A DNA stretch of 64,000 nt from Chloranthus sessilifolius (Eukaryota; Streptophyta; Magnoliopsida; Chloranthales; Chloranthaceae), in assembly GCA_021018995.1 (NCBI GenBank), contig CM037587.1, forward strand, positions 59,308,104 to 59,372,103, written 5' to 3'. Below are positions 10,669 to 22,352 of the stretch, piece after piece. The notes below the pieces were generated by a model, which saw nothing but the letters and a program-made list of their open reading frames with translations, was not told where the DNA came from and ran no database searches. Each line of letters opens with the position of its first letter. Positions within the stretch are counted from its first letter, which is position 1. Made by a program: the position numbers and the translations under genes.

Positions 10669-11826
10669 CCAAGATTAATCAGGTGGATCCTCCTATTAAA
10701 GGAGTTTGATTTACAGATTAAAGATAAAAAGGGTGTGGAAAATGTAATGGCCAATTGCCTAGAATTGCTCGAGATTGATAGGTTGCCTATCAATGAATCT
10801 TTCCCTGATGAGCAACTTTTTGCTATTAGTGTACACACCCCTTGATGCACAGCTTAATTACACAACAACAGAGAAAGAGCTGCTGGTAGTTGTTTTTGCC
10901 TTGGAGAAGTTTAGGTCATATGTTTTGGGTTCACAAATTGTGGTGTTCACTGACCACTCAGCCCTGAAATACCTTTTGTCTAAGAAGGATATCTAACCAA
11001 GATTAATCAGGTGGATCCTCCTATTAAAGGAGTTTGATTTACAGATTAAAGATAAAAGGGTGTCTAGAATTCTGTCTGCTGAGATTGATAGGTTGCCTAT
11101 CAATGAATCTTTCCCTGATGAGCAACTTTTTGCTATTAGTGTACACACCCCTTGATGCACAGCTTAATTACACAACAACAGAGAAAGAGCTGCTGGTAGT
11201 TGTTTTTGCCTTGGAGAAGTTTAGGTCATATGTTTTGGGTTCACAAATTGTGGTGTTCACTGACCACTCAGCCCTGAAATACCTTTTGTCTAAGAAGGAT
11301 ATCTAACCAAGATTAATCAGGTGGATCCTCCTATTAAAGGAGTTTGATTTACAGATTAAAGATAAAAAGGGTGTGGAAAATGTGGGGGCTGGCCACCTGT
11401 CTAGAATTCTGTCTGCTGAGATTGATAGGTTGCCTATCAATGAATCTTTCCCTGATGAGCAACTTTTTGCTATTAGTGTACACACCCCTTGATGCACAGC
11501 TTAATTACACAACAACAGAGAAAGAGCTGCTGGTAGTTGTTTTTGCCTTGGAGAAGTTTAGGTCATATGTTTTGGGTTCACAAATTGTGGTGTTCACTGA
11601 CCACTCAGCCCTGAAATACCTTTTGTCTAAGAAGGATATCTAACCAAGATTAATCAGGTGGATCCTCCTATTAAAGGAGTTTGATTTACAGATTAAAGAT
11701 AAAAAGGGTGTGGAAAATGTGGTGGCTGGCCACCTGTCTAGAATTCTGTCTGCTGAGATTGATAGGTTGCCTATCAATGAATCTTTCCCTGATGAGCAAC
11801 TTTTTGCTATTAGTGTACACACCCCT
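10516..11826 (+). repeat. Four-unit tandem array of the RNase H/integrase linker (A1 only)
   Basis: Units start at GATGCACA: 10516, 10844, 11154 and 11491 (about 328, 310, 337 and 336 bp). Each carries the RNase H C-terminus and the linker to integrase. Junctions read CCCCTTGATGCAC, joining CCCCTTGGTTTGC to ATTGATGCACAAC at a shared TTG. Unit 2 has a 20-30 bp internal loss and unit 1 has its own changes. A2 has a single copy here (56400-56740), so the array arose after the block duplication. Confidence 0.95.
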
Positions 11827-11886
11827 TGGTTTGCAAATATAGTCAACTTTTTGGCTACTAGAAGGACCCCTCAACACTAGAATAAA

Positions 11887-13002
11887 ATGGATAAAGATCT
11901 TTTCTTCTCAAAGGTTAAACATTTTATTTGGGAGGATCCTTATCTGTTCAAGATTTGTGCAGACCAAATAATTAGAAGATGTGTCCATGAAGAAGATTTC
12001 CATAGCATACTTTCCATGTGTCATGAACAGGCCTGTGGAGGTCATTTTAGTGGCAACAAAACTGCTGCAAAAGTTTTACAGTGTGGATTTTATTGGCCCA
12101 CACTCTTCAAAGATGCACTGCAGCATTGTAAGTCGTGTCAGAATTGCCAGAGATTGGGCAGCATTTCCAAGAGAAATTCAATGCCTTTACAGCCTATTTT
12201 GGTAGTAGAATTGTTTGATATTTGGGGGATAGATTTTATGGGACCTTTTCCTCTTTCAAATGATTTTAATTTCATCTTAGTAGCTGTGGATTATGTATCC
12301 AAATGGGTTGAAGCCACAGCCACTAAAACCATTGACCACAGAGTTGTCCTGAAATTCTTAAAGGACAACATCTTTTCTAGGTTTGGTTCCCCCAGAGCCA
12401 TTATCAGTGATGGGGGAAGCTATTTTTGTAACAAGCATTTTGAAGTTCTATTGAAAAAGTACTCTGTGACTCACAGAGTAGCTACTCCATATCATCCACA
12501 GACCAGTGGACAAGTGGAGATTTCCAATAGAGAAATCAAACATATACTGGAAAAGACTGTGAAGAAGGACAGAAAAGATTGGTCCCTTAAACTGAATGAT
12601 GCATTGTGGGCATATAGGACAGCCTATAAAACCCCAATTGGCATGTCCCCATTCAGATTGGTCTTTGGTAAAGCATGCCATTTACCAGTGGAGTTAGAAT
12701 ATAAAGCCTTTTGGGCTATTAAAACCTTGAACATGGATCTTATTACTGCTGGTAATCACAGGAAACTGCAGCTCGCTGAGTTGGAGGAGCTGAGGATGGA
12801 TGCATACACCAATGTAAGATCTTACAAAGAAAAAGTTAAGGCTTTCTATGACAAAAATCTGCTGAGAAAAGAGTTCATAGCTGGCTCTAAGGTATGGCTA
12901 TTCAACTCAAAACCTAAGTTTTTTCCTGGAAAGCTGAGATCCAAATGGGAAGGGCCATATACTATCATTCAAGCATCTCCTTCTAGGGCTGTTGAAATTT
13001 AA
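11887..13002 (+). pseudogene. Integrase (A1), C-terminus truncated
   Basis: An open frame of 371 codons. It includes the zinc-finger region (H...H and [11 protein letters not shown]), the catalytic core ([37 protein letters not shown]) and the GPY-type C-terminal region ([15 protein letters not shown]). No chromodomain is present, as expected for Athila. The frame is uninterrupted in this stretch, unlike the upstream domains, but homology with A2 (57880-57904) stops at GCTGTTGAAATT and the sequence then enters element B. Confidence 0.9.
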
Positions 13003-13015
13003 CTGAGCATCAATT
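12990..13015. other. Head-on recombination junction between A1 integrase and reversed B RNase H
   Basis: GGGCTGTTGAAATT continues in A2 as ATGGACCC, but here as TAACTGAGCATC, which is minus-strand B RNase H. The B fragment starts mid-domain, so both elements were cut. Confidence 0.9.
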
Positions 13016-13950
13016 ATTGTCTTGCTTGTATAAGCAACCACACAAGGTAACTTATCCTTTCTCAGCCCCAAAACTGCACCAATTGCAAAATCTGATGCAT
13101 CACACATAAGCTCAAATGGTAAAGAATAATCAGGGGCTTGTAGGACAGGTGCAGAGGTCAAACATCTTTTCAAAAACTCAAAAGTAGTGCGACATTCATT
13201 ATTTAATATAAAAGGAATCTCTTAGCGTAGCAAGCGATAAAGAGGTTTTGAAATTTTACTGAAATCTTTGATGAATCTCCTGTAAAAACCAGCATGCCCC
13301 AAAAAGGATCGTACTTGCTTGACAATTTTAGGTGGGGGCAGATGTGCAATCAAATCAATTTTAGCCTGGTCAACCTCTATGCCTTTATGGGAAACATGTC
13401 CAAGGACAATGCCTTGGGTGACCATAAAGTGACTCTTTTCCCAACTTAAGACCAAGTTGGTCTCTTCACATCTCTGCAGCATTAGGCTGAGATGATGTAG
13501 GCACTGGCTAAAACTGTCCTCAAAAACAAAAAAATTATCCATGAATATCTCTAAAAATTGGTCAATCATATCCGAGAAGATGGCATACATACACCTTTGG
13601 AAAGTTGCAGGGGCATTACACAATTCAAATGACATCCTCCTACAAGCAAAGGCGTCAAATGGACATGTGAAAGTTATTTTCTCCTGATCTTATCAATACA
13701 CAAGAATCTAGTTATACTCAGAGTATCCATCAAGAAAGTAATAAAAAGCTTTGCCTGCCAAGTTATCGAAAATTTGGTCTATGAAGGGCAAAGAAAAATG
13801 GTCTTTTCTAGATTTTGAATTGAGCTTTCGATAATCAATGCATACTCTCCAACCAGTGGTCTCTCTGATTGGAATTAACTCATGAGAATTTGATTTAACC
13901 ACATTGATTCCAGATTATTTAGGTACCACCTGCGTAGGTGCCATCCATTC
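13003..13950 (-). pseudogene. Reverse transcriptase and RNase H start (B)
   Basis: Reading leftwards from about 13950: the first part has ETTGWRVCIDYRKLN and HFSLPFIDQIFDN, then after a break MSFELCNAPATFQRCM, the catalytic box reads FMDNF (an Asp-to-Asn change against FMDDF), then FLGHAGFYRRFIKDFSKISKPL and RNase H LMCDASDFAIGAVLG. Several stops separate the frames (for example near 13222 and 13700). Dead enzyme. Confidence 0.85.
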
Positions 13951-14291
13951 AAAATCTGAAATGGGATAGATGACTCTTGTATCTAACAATTTAACCACCT
14001 CCTTCATCACTACTTCTTGCATATGGGGGTTTAATTTTCTCTGCATCTCTCTAGAGGGCTTGAAACCCTCTTCCAGATGGATCTTAGGCAAGTAAACTAC
14101 AGGATTAATTCCTCCCAGATCAGCAATAGTCTAACCTATTGCTCTCTTATGCCTTTTCAATACGCCCAACAGTTCTTCTTCCTACTCCTCAGTGAGGGAA
14201 GAAGAAATTATCATAGGCAACTTCTAATTTACTCCTAAAAATGCATATTTCAAAGACTTGGGGAGTTGTTTTAGCGCCACATCAGGTGGGC

Positions 14292-15007
14292 TTATGAGTG
14301 AAGACAACAAAGGTGTCTTAGAAGGTGGAGGAAGAACACAGCTGGTTTCCAAGGAGGATACTTTACTGACCCCACATCAGAATTTAAGGTTTTTACCTCT
14401 TGAATCACAGGTGTGGGGGCCTTCTCTTCCATAATTTCACTCCAAACATTTTCAAAAACATCAAATATGTCATCATAATACAACAGCTTGGGTAAAGTTT
14501 CTTCCACAAGCCCATCCAGCAAATCAGTCATAAAACAGTCCTCAATATCCAAGTGAGGCTGATTTGCTGTATTGTAGACATTCAGTTTTACTTTCATATT
14601 ACTAAAAGATACCTCTATTACACTTGGTCTACATTGTATACAAGCATTGGTAGTGGCAAAGAATGGCCTGCCCAAAATTACAGGAATGGGGGTAGTGCAC
14701 TTGCTTGGTTTCATATCAAGAACCAGAAAGTCTGCGGATAAAAGAACTTGTTAACCCCAACTAATACATCTTCAATAATTTCCACTGACCTCCTTTCAGA
14801 TCTGTCAACCAACTGTTATACCACATGTGTAGGCTTCAATTCTCCCAAACCTAACTTCTCATATACTGAATATGGAAGTAGATTCACGCTGGCCCCCAGA
14901 TCTAACAAGGCTTTTTCACTGGTGTGATCTCCAATGATGCAGGGGATTGTGGGAACTCTAGGATCTTGGAGTTTTGTTGGGGTTGTAATAGATAAAACTT
15001 GGTTCAC
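14292..15007 (-). pseudogene. Aspartic protease (B)
   Basis: The motif LLDLGASVNLLPYSVYEKLG lies near 14900. A damaged stretch follows, then IPVILGRPFFATTNACIQC. The fragments are in two frames broken around 14750-14815. Downstream residues (PWKPAVFFLHLL) match the protease-RT linker of A2. Same family as the A proteases. Confidence 0.85.
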
Positions 15008-15546
15008 TTTTTTAACAGAAAAGATCTTCTTAGATAGGTGTATCCTTGACTATCTCTTATGTGTGTAAATTCTTTCAAAAACTTGGCATAGGCTGGCACT
15101 TGCTTGATTGCATCAAGTAAAGGCAAGTTGATATTTACTTGTTTAAATATTTCTATCATTTCCTCAACTTTAGCATTCCCCTTATCAAAAGGAGAAGGAC
15201 CTTGTGCGTTGAGAAATGTCAAATGAGGGACTAATCTCTCATTTACTGCTTTAGCAATCTCATCAATTTTTTCCTTATTTCTATTTTCATTTTTTTGTTG
15301 GGGTTCATCCACACCCACCTTATTTCTCATATATTGCTCCTGCTGCATATCATGATGGGTTGTTCTTTCTTTTTCTGCACTCCTAGCAAGCTCAACACCA
15401 ACTTTGTTGTTAACCAGCCTCCCACTTCTCAAAGTGGTGATGGATTTAGCTTCTTCATATGATGAAGAAAACTCACTCACCATATACTGTCCTTTTGGAT
15501 TGTTCATAGGCTGACTAGACAGTCTCCCCTCTTCTCTCCTAGTCAA
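15004..15546 (-). pseudogene. Gag-protease linker (B)
   Basis: About 180 codons beginning TRREEGRLSSQPMNNPKGQY. It includes ITTLRSGR and a charged region, and ends with FKQVNINLPLLDAIKQVPAYAKFLKE, matching the A linker. One frameshift separates it from the protease. Confidence 0.85.
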
Positions 15547-15839
15547 AGTATTGGATAGCTAACCAAGGTGGTTCTCTATCTTCTTAATACTTTGACTATG
15601 GGAGTTAATAGTTTGAGACAAAGAGCTCAGGTTCTGTAATGAAGCCAGAACCTGCTCTTCAAATGAGGGTGTTCTAGAGGGTGTTGAGGCTGGTGCATTT
15701 TGATGCAAAGGTTGTGCCATTGGCTGGGCCAAAGGCTATTGATATTGGGGCCTTGGGAAGAAATTATGTTAGTAAGGTTGAGCAGTTCTATAGGGCATTG
15801 GTTGTTGCTGCTAGTTTTGGAAATTGTCCTGCCTCCACC

Positions 15840-16961
15840 TCAGGTTGGAGTGGTTTCTCCAAGGATAACTAGTAGCTGGCTGCTGTCCAAGGACTGAGTA
15901 GCATTAGCATGCTCCATAACCAGATTAGAAAATTGTGCAGTAGAGGGACATTCTTCAAGGGAGTGAGTGGGAGACTGACATATCAGACATGTCTCTTTCA
16001 CTTTGGCAGCCATTGGAGACTGCATTACTCCCATCAATTTATCAAACTTCTGAGTCAAACTATCTACCTTTCTCTCCATATCATTGTAACCACTGACCTC
16101 ATACATTCTTTCTCTTGTTGTGTTCTCTTTCATCAATTTAGCTAGACTCTCAATGTCCCTAGACAAGGTCTCCTGCTGCATTGAATTCTCTCCAATAACC
16201 TCAGACAACTCTGAGGCTTCATCAGTTGTTTTATGGAGGTAAGTACTTCCACAAGAGGCATCCACCATATTTCTATTTTTTGGATCAATTCCTTGATAGA
16301 AACTTTGTACAAGTTGCCATTGAGGAATTTGGTGATGGGGACATTGCCTTAACAGCTCTTTGAATCTTTCCCAAGCCTCATTGAAGCTTTTAGTTGAGAA
16401 TTGAGAAAATGATATAATATTTTTTCTCAACTGACTTGTTCTAGACATGGGAAAGAACTTAGACAGGAATTGACATTACAGGTCATTCCAAGAGGTAATA
16501 CTATTGGCTGGGAGTATAGACAGCCAGGCCTTGGCTTTGTCCTTTAATAAAAAAGGAAAGAGCCTAAGCTTGGTGGCTTCCTCCCCCAAACCAGTAATAT
16601 GAAAAGTAGTACACAAAGCAAGAAATTCATCAACATATTTGTATGGGTCCTCTTTACTCAACCCATGGAAAGAAGGTAATATCTGAATTGTTGAAGACTT
16701 GATCTCATAATTTTCCTCCACAGTAGGAAATAGTATATAGAAAGGAGAATTATATGCACCAGGTGCACAATATTCTCTCAACAATCTAGGTTGCTCACCC
16801 ATTTTAGCAATCTCAGATTCAGTAGGTGTATGTGTAGCTTGTCTAGACCTAAGAATCCTCTCAACTTCATGATTTAATGGTAAAATCTCAGGGTTGAGAG
16901 TTCTTCTTCCAAACATACACCACACACAAACACAATGTACAACACAGACAAAATACAACAC
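15840..16961 (-). pseudogene. Gag (B) with zinc knuckle
   Basis: Two frames. The first (16961-16476) contains RRTLNPEILPLNHEVERILR, then MGEQPRLLREYCAPGAYNSP and LRLFPFLLKDKAKAWLS. The second (16448-15840) contains FNEAWERFKELLRQCPHHQ, DASCGSTYLHK and an intact CX2CX4HX4C knuckle (CLICQSPTHSLEEC). A stop and short gap near 16450-16476 split them. The Gln-rich segment from 15840 down to about 15550 is frameshifted. Confidence 0.9.
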
Positions 16962-17223
16962 AGATCACGACAAACACAAATACAAACACAGACAACTACT
17001 ACTACATATCTAAAAATTCACAGACAAACACAAATGCAAACTCAAGCACAGCTTACTCCTCCTTTTAGTAAAATTGCTCCTATCAGCCACAGCTCAAAAT
17101 CTTCAAAAATTCAAAACACTAAAAAAGAGAAACTTAAGTAATTAGTTAAGCACAAAATAGACAATTACAAATTTAAAATCTAAAATAAGAAAAACTTAGA
17201 TCTATCAATTCTAAAAACACAGA

Positions 17224-17241
17224 TCCCCAATAGCGGTGCCA
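17224..17241 (-). other. Degenerate tRNA-Asp primer binding site (B)
   Basis: The minus strand reads TGGCACCGCTATTGGGGA, four mismatches from the tRNA-Asp complement, at the expected place just inside the LTR. Confidence 0.6.
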
Positions 17242-18315
17242 AAACCTTATTATTTGTCTTTACCTTGTAATTATTAAGATGTTAAAAATAGTAAACTAAA
17301 AGAAAAATCACAGCAGAAATAAAATGCACACCAAGGTAAAAACACAATCCTGCAAGAATTTAGGATTGTTGTAGTAAGTTTTAAAAGATAAGTAAGGGTT
17401 GTCCATAGGGAAATGTGTTAAAGAATTTGGGAAATCTCTATATCTGCTACAGATCTGGCACTCTATTCTATTCTAACTTAAAACAAAGAAAGAAAGAGAA
17501 AGAGGAGAGGTTTTCTGGGGTTGTCACCTTAAACTACAAACTAAAGAAAATTAAATCTAAATATAAATTGATCCAAAGATGAGTAGAAAATAGATTTGAA
17601 GAAAAGAGAAAAGGTTTTGGGGAATTAAAATCAAATATGGCGAATAGCAGCTTGGGATTTGGTCTCACTGAAAATTGATTGGTTAAACAGTAATGCAAGG
17701 GATGGATCTGCAGCTATCCTCTATCTGGCTACAAGCACAAATGCAAGGTAGAATCATCCAATCTAAACTAGAGGGTTGAATTGATCTTAAGGGTATGATT
17801 TATCCACTTCAAAGGTCACAGATCATCCTAGAGATTTCCTTCAATGCAAAGGCTTCAATTAGAACAAGAAAACCACTACAGATGCTATGGATACAAGGCT
17901 ACAAGCTCAGGCATCCACAGGAGCATTAGATCTAGGAAAATTTAATAGAAATCAAAAGATCTACAGGTTAAATGAATGGGCATTCCCAAATACATAAATC
18001 CTATGGAAAATCTAATGAAACCAAAAGATCTATAGATTTAAATGATCATTAAAACTAATAATTCATTGATTCAAATACATCTTATAATAAATTGTCATCA
18101 GATCTGCAGTCTCTGCATCGTCCGATCCTCATACAAAGCTCTCAAACCTCTCAATTTTATAGATCTACCTCACCCTAGTTGTTACAAGAGTTTAGCCAAC
18201 CATAGTTGGGCTAAAGAGAGAATGGAGAAGAGGGAAAAAGGCTGAAATTTTGGAGGAAAAGAGAATTAAAAATTGATCTTTGGATTTCTCTGGATCCTCT
18301 TCTGTTGTGCTTCTC

Positions 18316-18327
18316 CTCTATTTATAC
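18316..18327 (-). promoter_or_regulatory. TATA box of B LTR
   Basis: The minus strand reads GTATAAATAGAG, at the same relative place as in the other LTRs of this lineage. Confidence 0.7.
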
Positions 18328-18593
18328 TCTTCCCCCTCTGTTCTCGGATTTGTGGTAACCAATCAGAACAAGAGAGAATAATTCTCTTATGCATGCTAAT
18401 GTTGCTGATTTCTCTTCTAGAAGCTCCCACGAATTAGTTAGAATTGGGCAAGCACACATTGGTAGTTAGAGAATTCACATTCGTGCCCATTTGAATTCCA
18501 AGAATACCCTCCAAGGTTGTCAACATGCCTCGAGGCATGTGCAGCAAGTCACTGAATCGATGTGCATTCTCGGCTGCCACTGAGAAGTTCCAA

Positions 18594-19045
18594 ATCTGTG
18601 CCTCGAGAGGTTCAAAGAAGCTCTCGACAGGTTTTGAATGTGATTTTGCTTCATTCGACAGGTTAAAAATAGCCTTCAATAGGTTGTCTCTATCTATTCA
18701 ACTGGTTCTGTATGCAATGGCCTGACAGGTTGCTACACCTTTCATTGCTCGATAGGTTCAAGGAACCTCTCGACATCTTGATTGGCTTCAAGTATCCTTT
18801 TGACAGGATACTTTACACTGGTCTTAACTACTCGATAGGTTCTGGGAACCTCTCGAGAGCTTCAAATACTACATCCAACCCTCTCGACTGCTCCATTTAA
18901 CCACTCGACAAGTTGAAAGATCTGCTCAACTGCTTTACAAGCTTTAGCCAACCTCTCGATAGGTTCTGAGATCCTATCGACATCTTGATTTCTTCACATT
19001 AGAACCTCTTGACAGCTTGCTCTTCAACACCTAGACCACTCGACA
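18594..19045 (-). promoter_or_regulatory. TCGA-core motif cluster in B U3
   Basis: About 15 degenerate copies of CTCGATAGGTT, CTCGACAGGTT and ATCGACATC occur, including CTCTCGAGAG at 18850-18859. The core resembles the G motif CCTATCGATAGG with A-to-C and T-to-C changes. Confidence 0.65.
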
Positions 19046-19454
19046 AGTTAGTTTGTTTGCTTCCATCGCTTATACACAACTTGGGGAGCTAGAATTCAGC
19101 TATCCAGTACTCAGTGCCCTTTTGAGGGGTTCATTCTTCCTCAGATGCAGCTTCTTTTGCTCCCATGTTTACATAGTAATACGCATGCCATTGCCATAGA
19201 ATTCTGAGGCTCCTTGAATCTACTTGATGGCTGGCTTTTTGGGCTGCATGAGCAACTATTGAAGTTGTTCTGTATTTTCTCATTGATGCAACTCTCCAAC
19301 AGGTCTCTTCTTAGCACTTTTGGATGGATTGTTGCACGATGATTGTAATTTATTGCTAACTACAAAACACACTCAAAACACATTATTAGTCAAATGAAAG
19401 GTTCGTCAAAGGTCAGGTTAGGAGGTGAAAAATGGTATTTTTCACTGATTAACA

Positions 19455-19932
19455 TGTAATACATGTGCCAAGCCAATCTGGCCCCCTACAGCAAAAGTGG
19501 GGTTTTGAAGGAGAATTTTGTCTTTGCTGAACCCCCTAGCCAGTTCACTTATGCTTCATGTTGTGATCACATAACAAAAAAAAAATTCATTGCACCTAAC
19601 TTATATAAGCATTTATTTGTGCAGGAAAAATCCACATCAAAGGCGAATAAAACGTTGAATGAAGCAAGTAGCCTTGGAGGCCCTCTTTTTTGCCAAAATC
19701 AAACCCATCCTGCAGGCAATCAGATACAATACAAGGGAAGCAGAGCATGCGATAAGAAGGGAAAAAGCACTAATATTCCAAAGAAGCCAAAAAACCATCC
19801 AAAAGAAAGTGAACGAAGCATCACATCATCCATTACAAATTGATCAAAATCCCAAAAAGAATATGCCCCAGAATGTCTAAAGTTCAAAACCAGGAGTTAA
19901 GCCTAATCCTTGGTGGCGCCCTTCGATTACTT
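19455..19932. other. E sequence downstream of the PMD gene
   Basis: This starts with one half of the E palindrome (ACATGTAATACATGTGCCAAG, 19453-19473) at the border with B. The rest is A/T-rich noncoding sequence. ORFs here are chance. Confidence 0.5.
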
Positions 19933-20697
19933 TCATCGACGTGAAGAGCTTTGATAGGTCCGAATATCTCCTACCCAGGTCCATGCCTGAGAAAGTCGGC
20001 TGAGTAGGGAGCGCGACTCCTTTTCACGGGCACACTGCAAGACAATAACCAATTAGATTAGTTGAAAGATAAATGGCAAGGCAATAATCAAAGAACGGTC
20101 AGAATGATACTCACCACTTCCACGTCTCGAAGGCTAACAATATTGTAGTAATAATCTGCCTGGTTCACCGCCGACTCGTAGTCCTACACAAAAAGGAAAG
20201 AGCCATTCAGCTACTGGCATCAGCACATGCATTTTTCTAAGAAACAAGCATGCAAAAGGAGAAAACTTGCTTACCCCAGGAACCAATTCAGGAGGAGGGA
20301 TCCAGATTGTGCCAGTAGATATGTGGGCCTGCTCCTCTAGGCCTTACATAAACCACCCAGGAAAGAATCATCGAGGCGCCTGAAGGTCCCTTGAACCTCT
20401 ATAGTCGAACTACCAAAGGCGCCAACACCAGAGGCACCTAAGGAACCAACTCTTGTAGCATCAGCAGTACCCGCCGCCGCCCCATCATCATCATCAGAAT
20501 CACCTCCCTGCTCAAACTGTGAAAAGAAATAGGGTTTCCATTAGTCGAGATCACAAGTCAACCAAAGCCACAGGGAACTAATCTGAAAGAGAAGGAAGAA
20601 CTACCTGACAGCGTGGGCTGTCAAAAGCTAAGAAGTTTGCACCAGGAACGAAGCGTGGGAGAAGAGACCGATAAGGAAAAGACTCATACCACATCCG

Positions 20698-20702
20698 ATA
20701 GT
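20698..20702. repeat. Target site duplication of F (left)
   Basis: ATAGT, repeated exactly at 23988-23992. Confidence 0.95.
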
Positions 20703-21031
20703 TGTTAAGCACTGATTTTTGCCACTTTCTACACCTTTAAACCTGACTTTTGCTAAGCCTTAGAGCTGTTTATGATTACTTTTAGCTTATTTTGCAGTTT
20801 AGGGAGAAAGTGCGGCCTTAGTGCAGTTTTGTGGTAACAAGGTGCCAATGAGAGAAAAATGAGCTGAGAAGAAAGGGAGTCTCGCATGAAAACTATGTGG
20901 CTTCAGCTTAAGCAGTCTCGGAGCTACAACTTGGTACCTATTGCAGCAGCTGATGTCTAATTTGTGAAGTGGAGCATCAACCAACCTTCCATCCAATCTT
21001 GCCGAAAGCTGCATTTGGAGCTTAAAACCTA

Positions 21032-21951
21032 TCGAGTTCTGCTGGTGATCCTATCGAAGTGAAGCTTCCAAGCCTATCGACCTCTTCAAGTGCTGATTTT
21101 TAATCTCCTCAGGAACCCGTCGAAACCTACAGCTTCAGCCCCCTTGAACATGTCGAATGGTGAGGAAGCTGGAGCAGCCAAACCCGTCGACAACGAGAAG
21201 CTTCCAATCCTTTAGAACAGCAGCAACTCCAAGCTCTCCATCCTCTCGAGATACACTTCAAGACCCTAGCTTCAAACATGTCGCCTTGTTGAAGCTGCCA
21301 CCAAACCTGATAAGCAAAGCAACGTAAACTTTTCAAACAAGGGATTAAAGCCACAGGTTCAACAAGTGTGCAAGTCGAGTAGACCAACTTGCAGCTCCAG
21401 CCATCTAATCAGCATCAGCATGTAACCTGTCAAATGGAGCAGTGAACCTTGCAGCCATTCTACCGATCTACTGCTGAAATGCCAAACTCTCAATCCTGTC
21501 GGCATTGTATAGAAATTTCTATACTTTTAAACCTATCGAACAGCATAGCTTCAACATTTCGACAGCATAAAACTGCAGCTCCCAATCCCATTGTACCTGT
21601 CGACTGGTTCAACACCTTGAACCTATCGAAATACCCAGCTGCAGCCCATCACCAACCTATCAAGCAGTTCAAGGGGGTGCAACCTATCGAAATGCTGGAA
21701 GGAACCTATCGAATGGTGACAGATCTGCAGCTTTCAATCCTATCGAACTCCCCAGCCTTGCAGCCTTCAATCCTATCGAAAAACCCAGCTGCAGCTCCCA
21801 CCTTTTCATCCTATCGAATAGTTGGTCCAGCAGCTCTTGCACCTATCGACAGCTTTGCAAAGTCTGAACCTATCGAATGCTACCTAGCTGCAACCTATCG
21901 AATGCTACCTATCGAATCCTATCGAATTCTACAGCTTTGAACCTATCGAAT
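21032..21951 (+). promoter_or_regulatory. AACCTATCGAA motif cluster in solo LTR F
   Basis: At least fifteen copies of (A)ACCTATCGAA, CCTATCGAATGCTACC and similar occur, densest at 21590-21950, separated by CAGCTGCAGC-like spacers. The core is shared with the G LTR (CCTATCGATAGG), but here mostly as half palindromes in one orientation. A second pair is at 22378-22415. Confidence 0.7.
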
Positions 21952-22019
21952 ACTACAAGCAGCAGCAGCCTTCTAGCAAACTTCCATGCAAGTTTTAGCT
22001 GCAATGCAGCCCACAGCAC

Positions 22020-22352
22020 CCTTTGACCGATGAGATTTCTCAATCCATTAAGACGCCCAACCTCCGGCTTTCTCCAATCGGCCGATGTGCAGTCAAGATC
22101 CTATCCAACGGTCGACTTCTCAGAAAGTACCTCAAATCTGACGTCTGATGTGTAGCTGCACATACATTCATATATATATATATATATATATATATACTTC
22201 TTCCTTCAGCCTTTGACCGCTTAAATCTCTCAACCTCCCAAATCTGTCAAGATGCAGTCAAGATCCCATCCAACCACCGATTGCTCAGACAGACACTCAC
22301 ACCTGGCGTCTTAAGTGCAGCTGTAGTATATATATATATATATATATATATT
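22020..22352 (+). repeat. Tandem duplication with (TA)n ends in F
   Basis: Two units of about 150-185 bp, each containing CCTTTGACCG, GCAGTCAAGATCC and CTCAGA..., and each ending in a TA run (22170-22196 and 22327-22352). Confidence 0.8.

Larger units (their letters stand above)
1..13002 (+). repeat. Duplicated block, copy I (palindromic LTR + G 3' end + Athila A1)
   Basis: The order palindromic LTR, reversed G 3' region, A-type 5' LTR, gag, protease, RT and integrase recurs in the same orientation from 33014 onward. Both copies have the same flank immediately left of the A LTR (GTAGGATCTAGG then TGTTGAGAAC). Two independent insertions would not share that flank, so this is a block duplication. 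Copy I starts about 7 bases inside the LTR, at the window edge, and its homology ends at 13001. It lacks element C and has a private RNase H array. Confidence 0.85.
4533..13002 (+). mobile_element. Athila-lineage Ty3/gypsy retrotransposon A1 (3' part lost)
   Basis: Order: 5' LTR (4533-6400), tRNA-Asp primer site (6410-6427), gag with a zinc knuckle, aspartic protease, RT, RNase H and integrase without a chromodomain. The gag (RLRLFPFSLKDKARAWL), protease (LDLGASVNLLPYSIYEKLG) and RT/INT sequences are typical of the Athila lineage. The element ends abruptly inside the integrase C-terminus at 13001, where it meets the reversed element B. The extra ORF and 3' LTR seen in A2 are missing. Confidence 0.9.
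13003..19454 (-). mobile_element. Athila-lineage element B, minus strand, 5' part only
   Basis: Read on the minus strand: 5' LTR 19454-17255, primer site, gag, protease, RT and the start of RNase H, then the junction at 13003. The proteins are clearly related to but diverged from A. Integrase, extra ORF and 3' LTR are absent. The LTR is the same type as G (TGTTAATC...). Confidence 0.9.
17255..19454 (-). repeat. 5' LTR of B
   Basis: On the minus strand it begins TGTTAATCAGTGAAAAATACC at 19454 and ends near GACA at 17255 (end approximate), about 2.2 kb. U3 has a TCGA motif region, a GTATAAATAGAG TATA box, and R/U5 sequence shared with the G LTR (CCCAACTATGGTTGGCTAA). Small ORFs inside are chance. 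Confidence 0.8.

Noticed and set aside
21449-21940. 163-codon ORF in solo LTR F
   Set aside because: Low-complexity product of the AACCTATCGAA repeats. No start context or homology.
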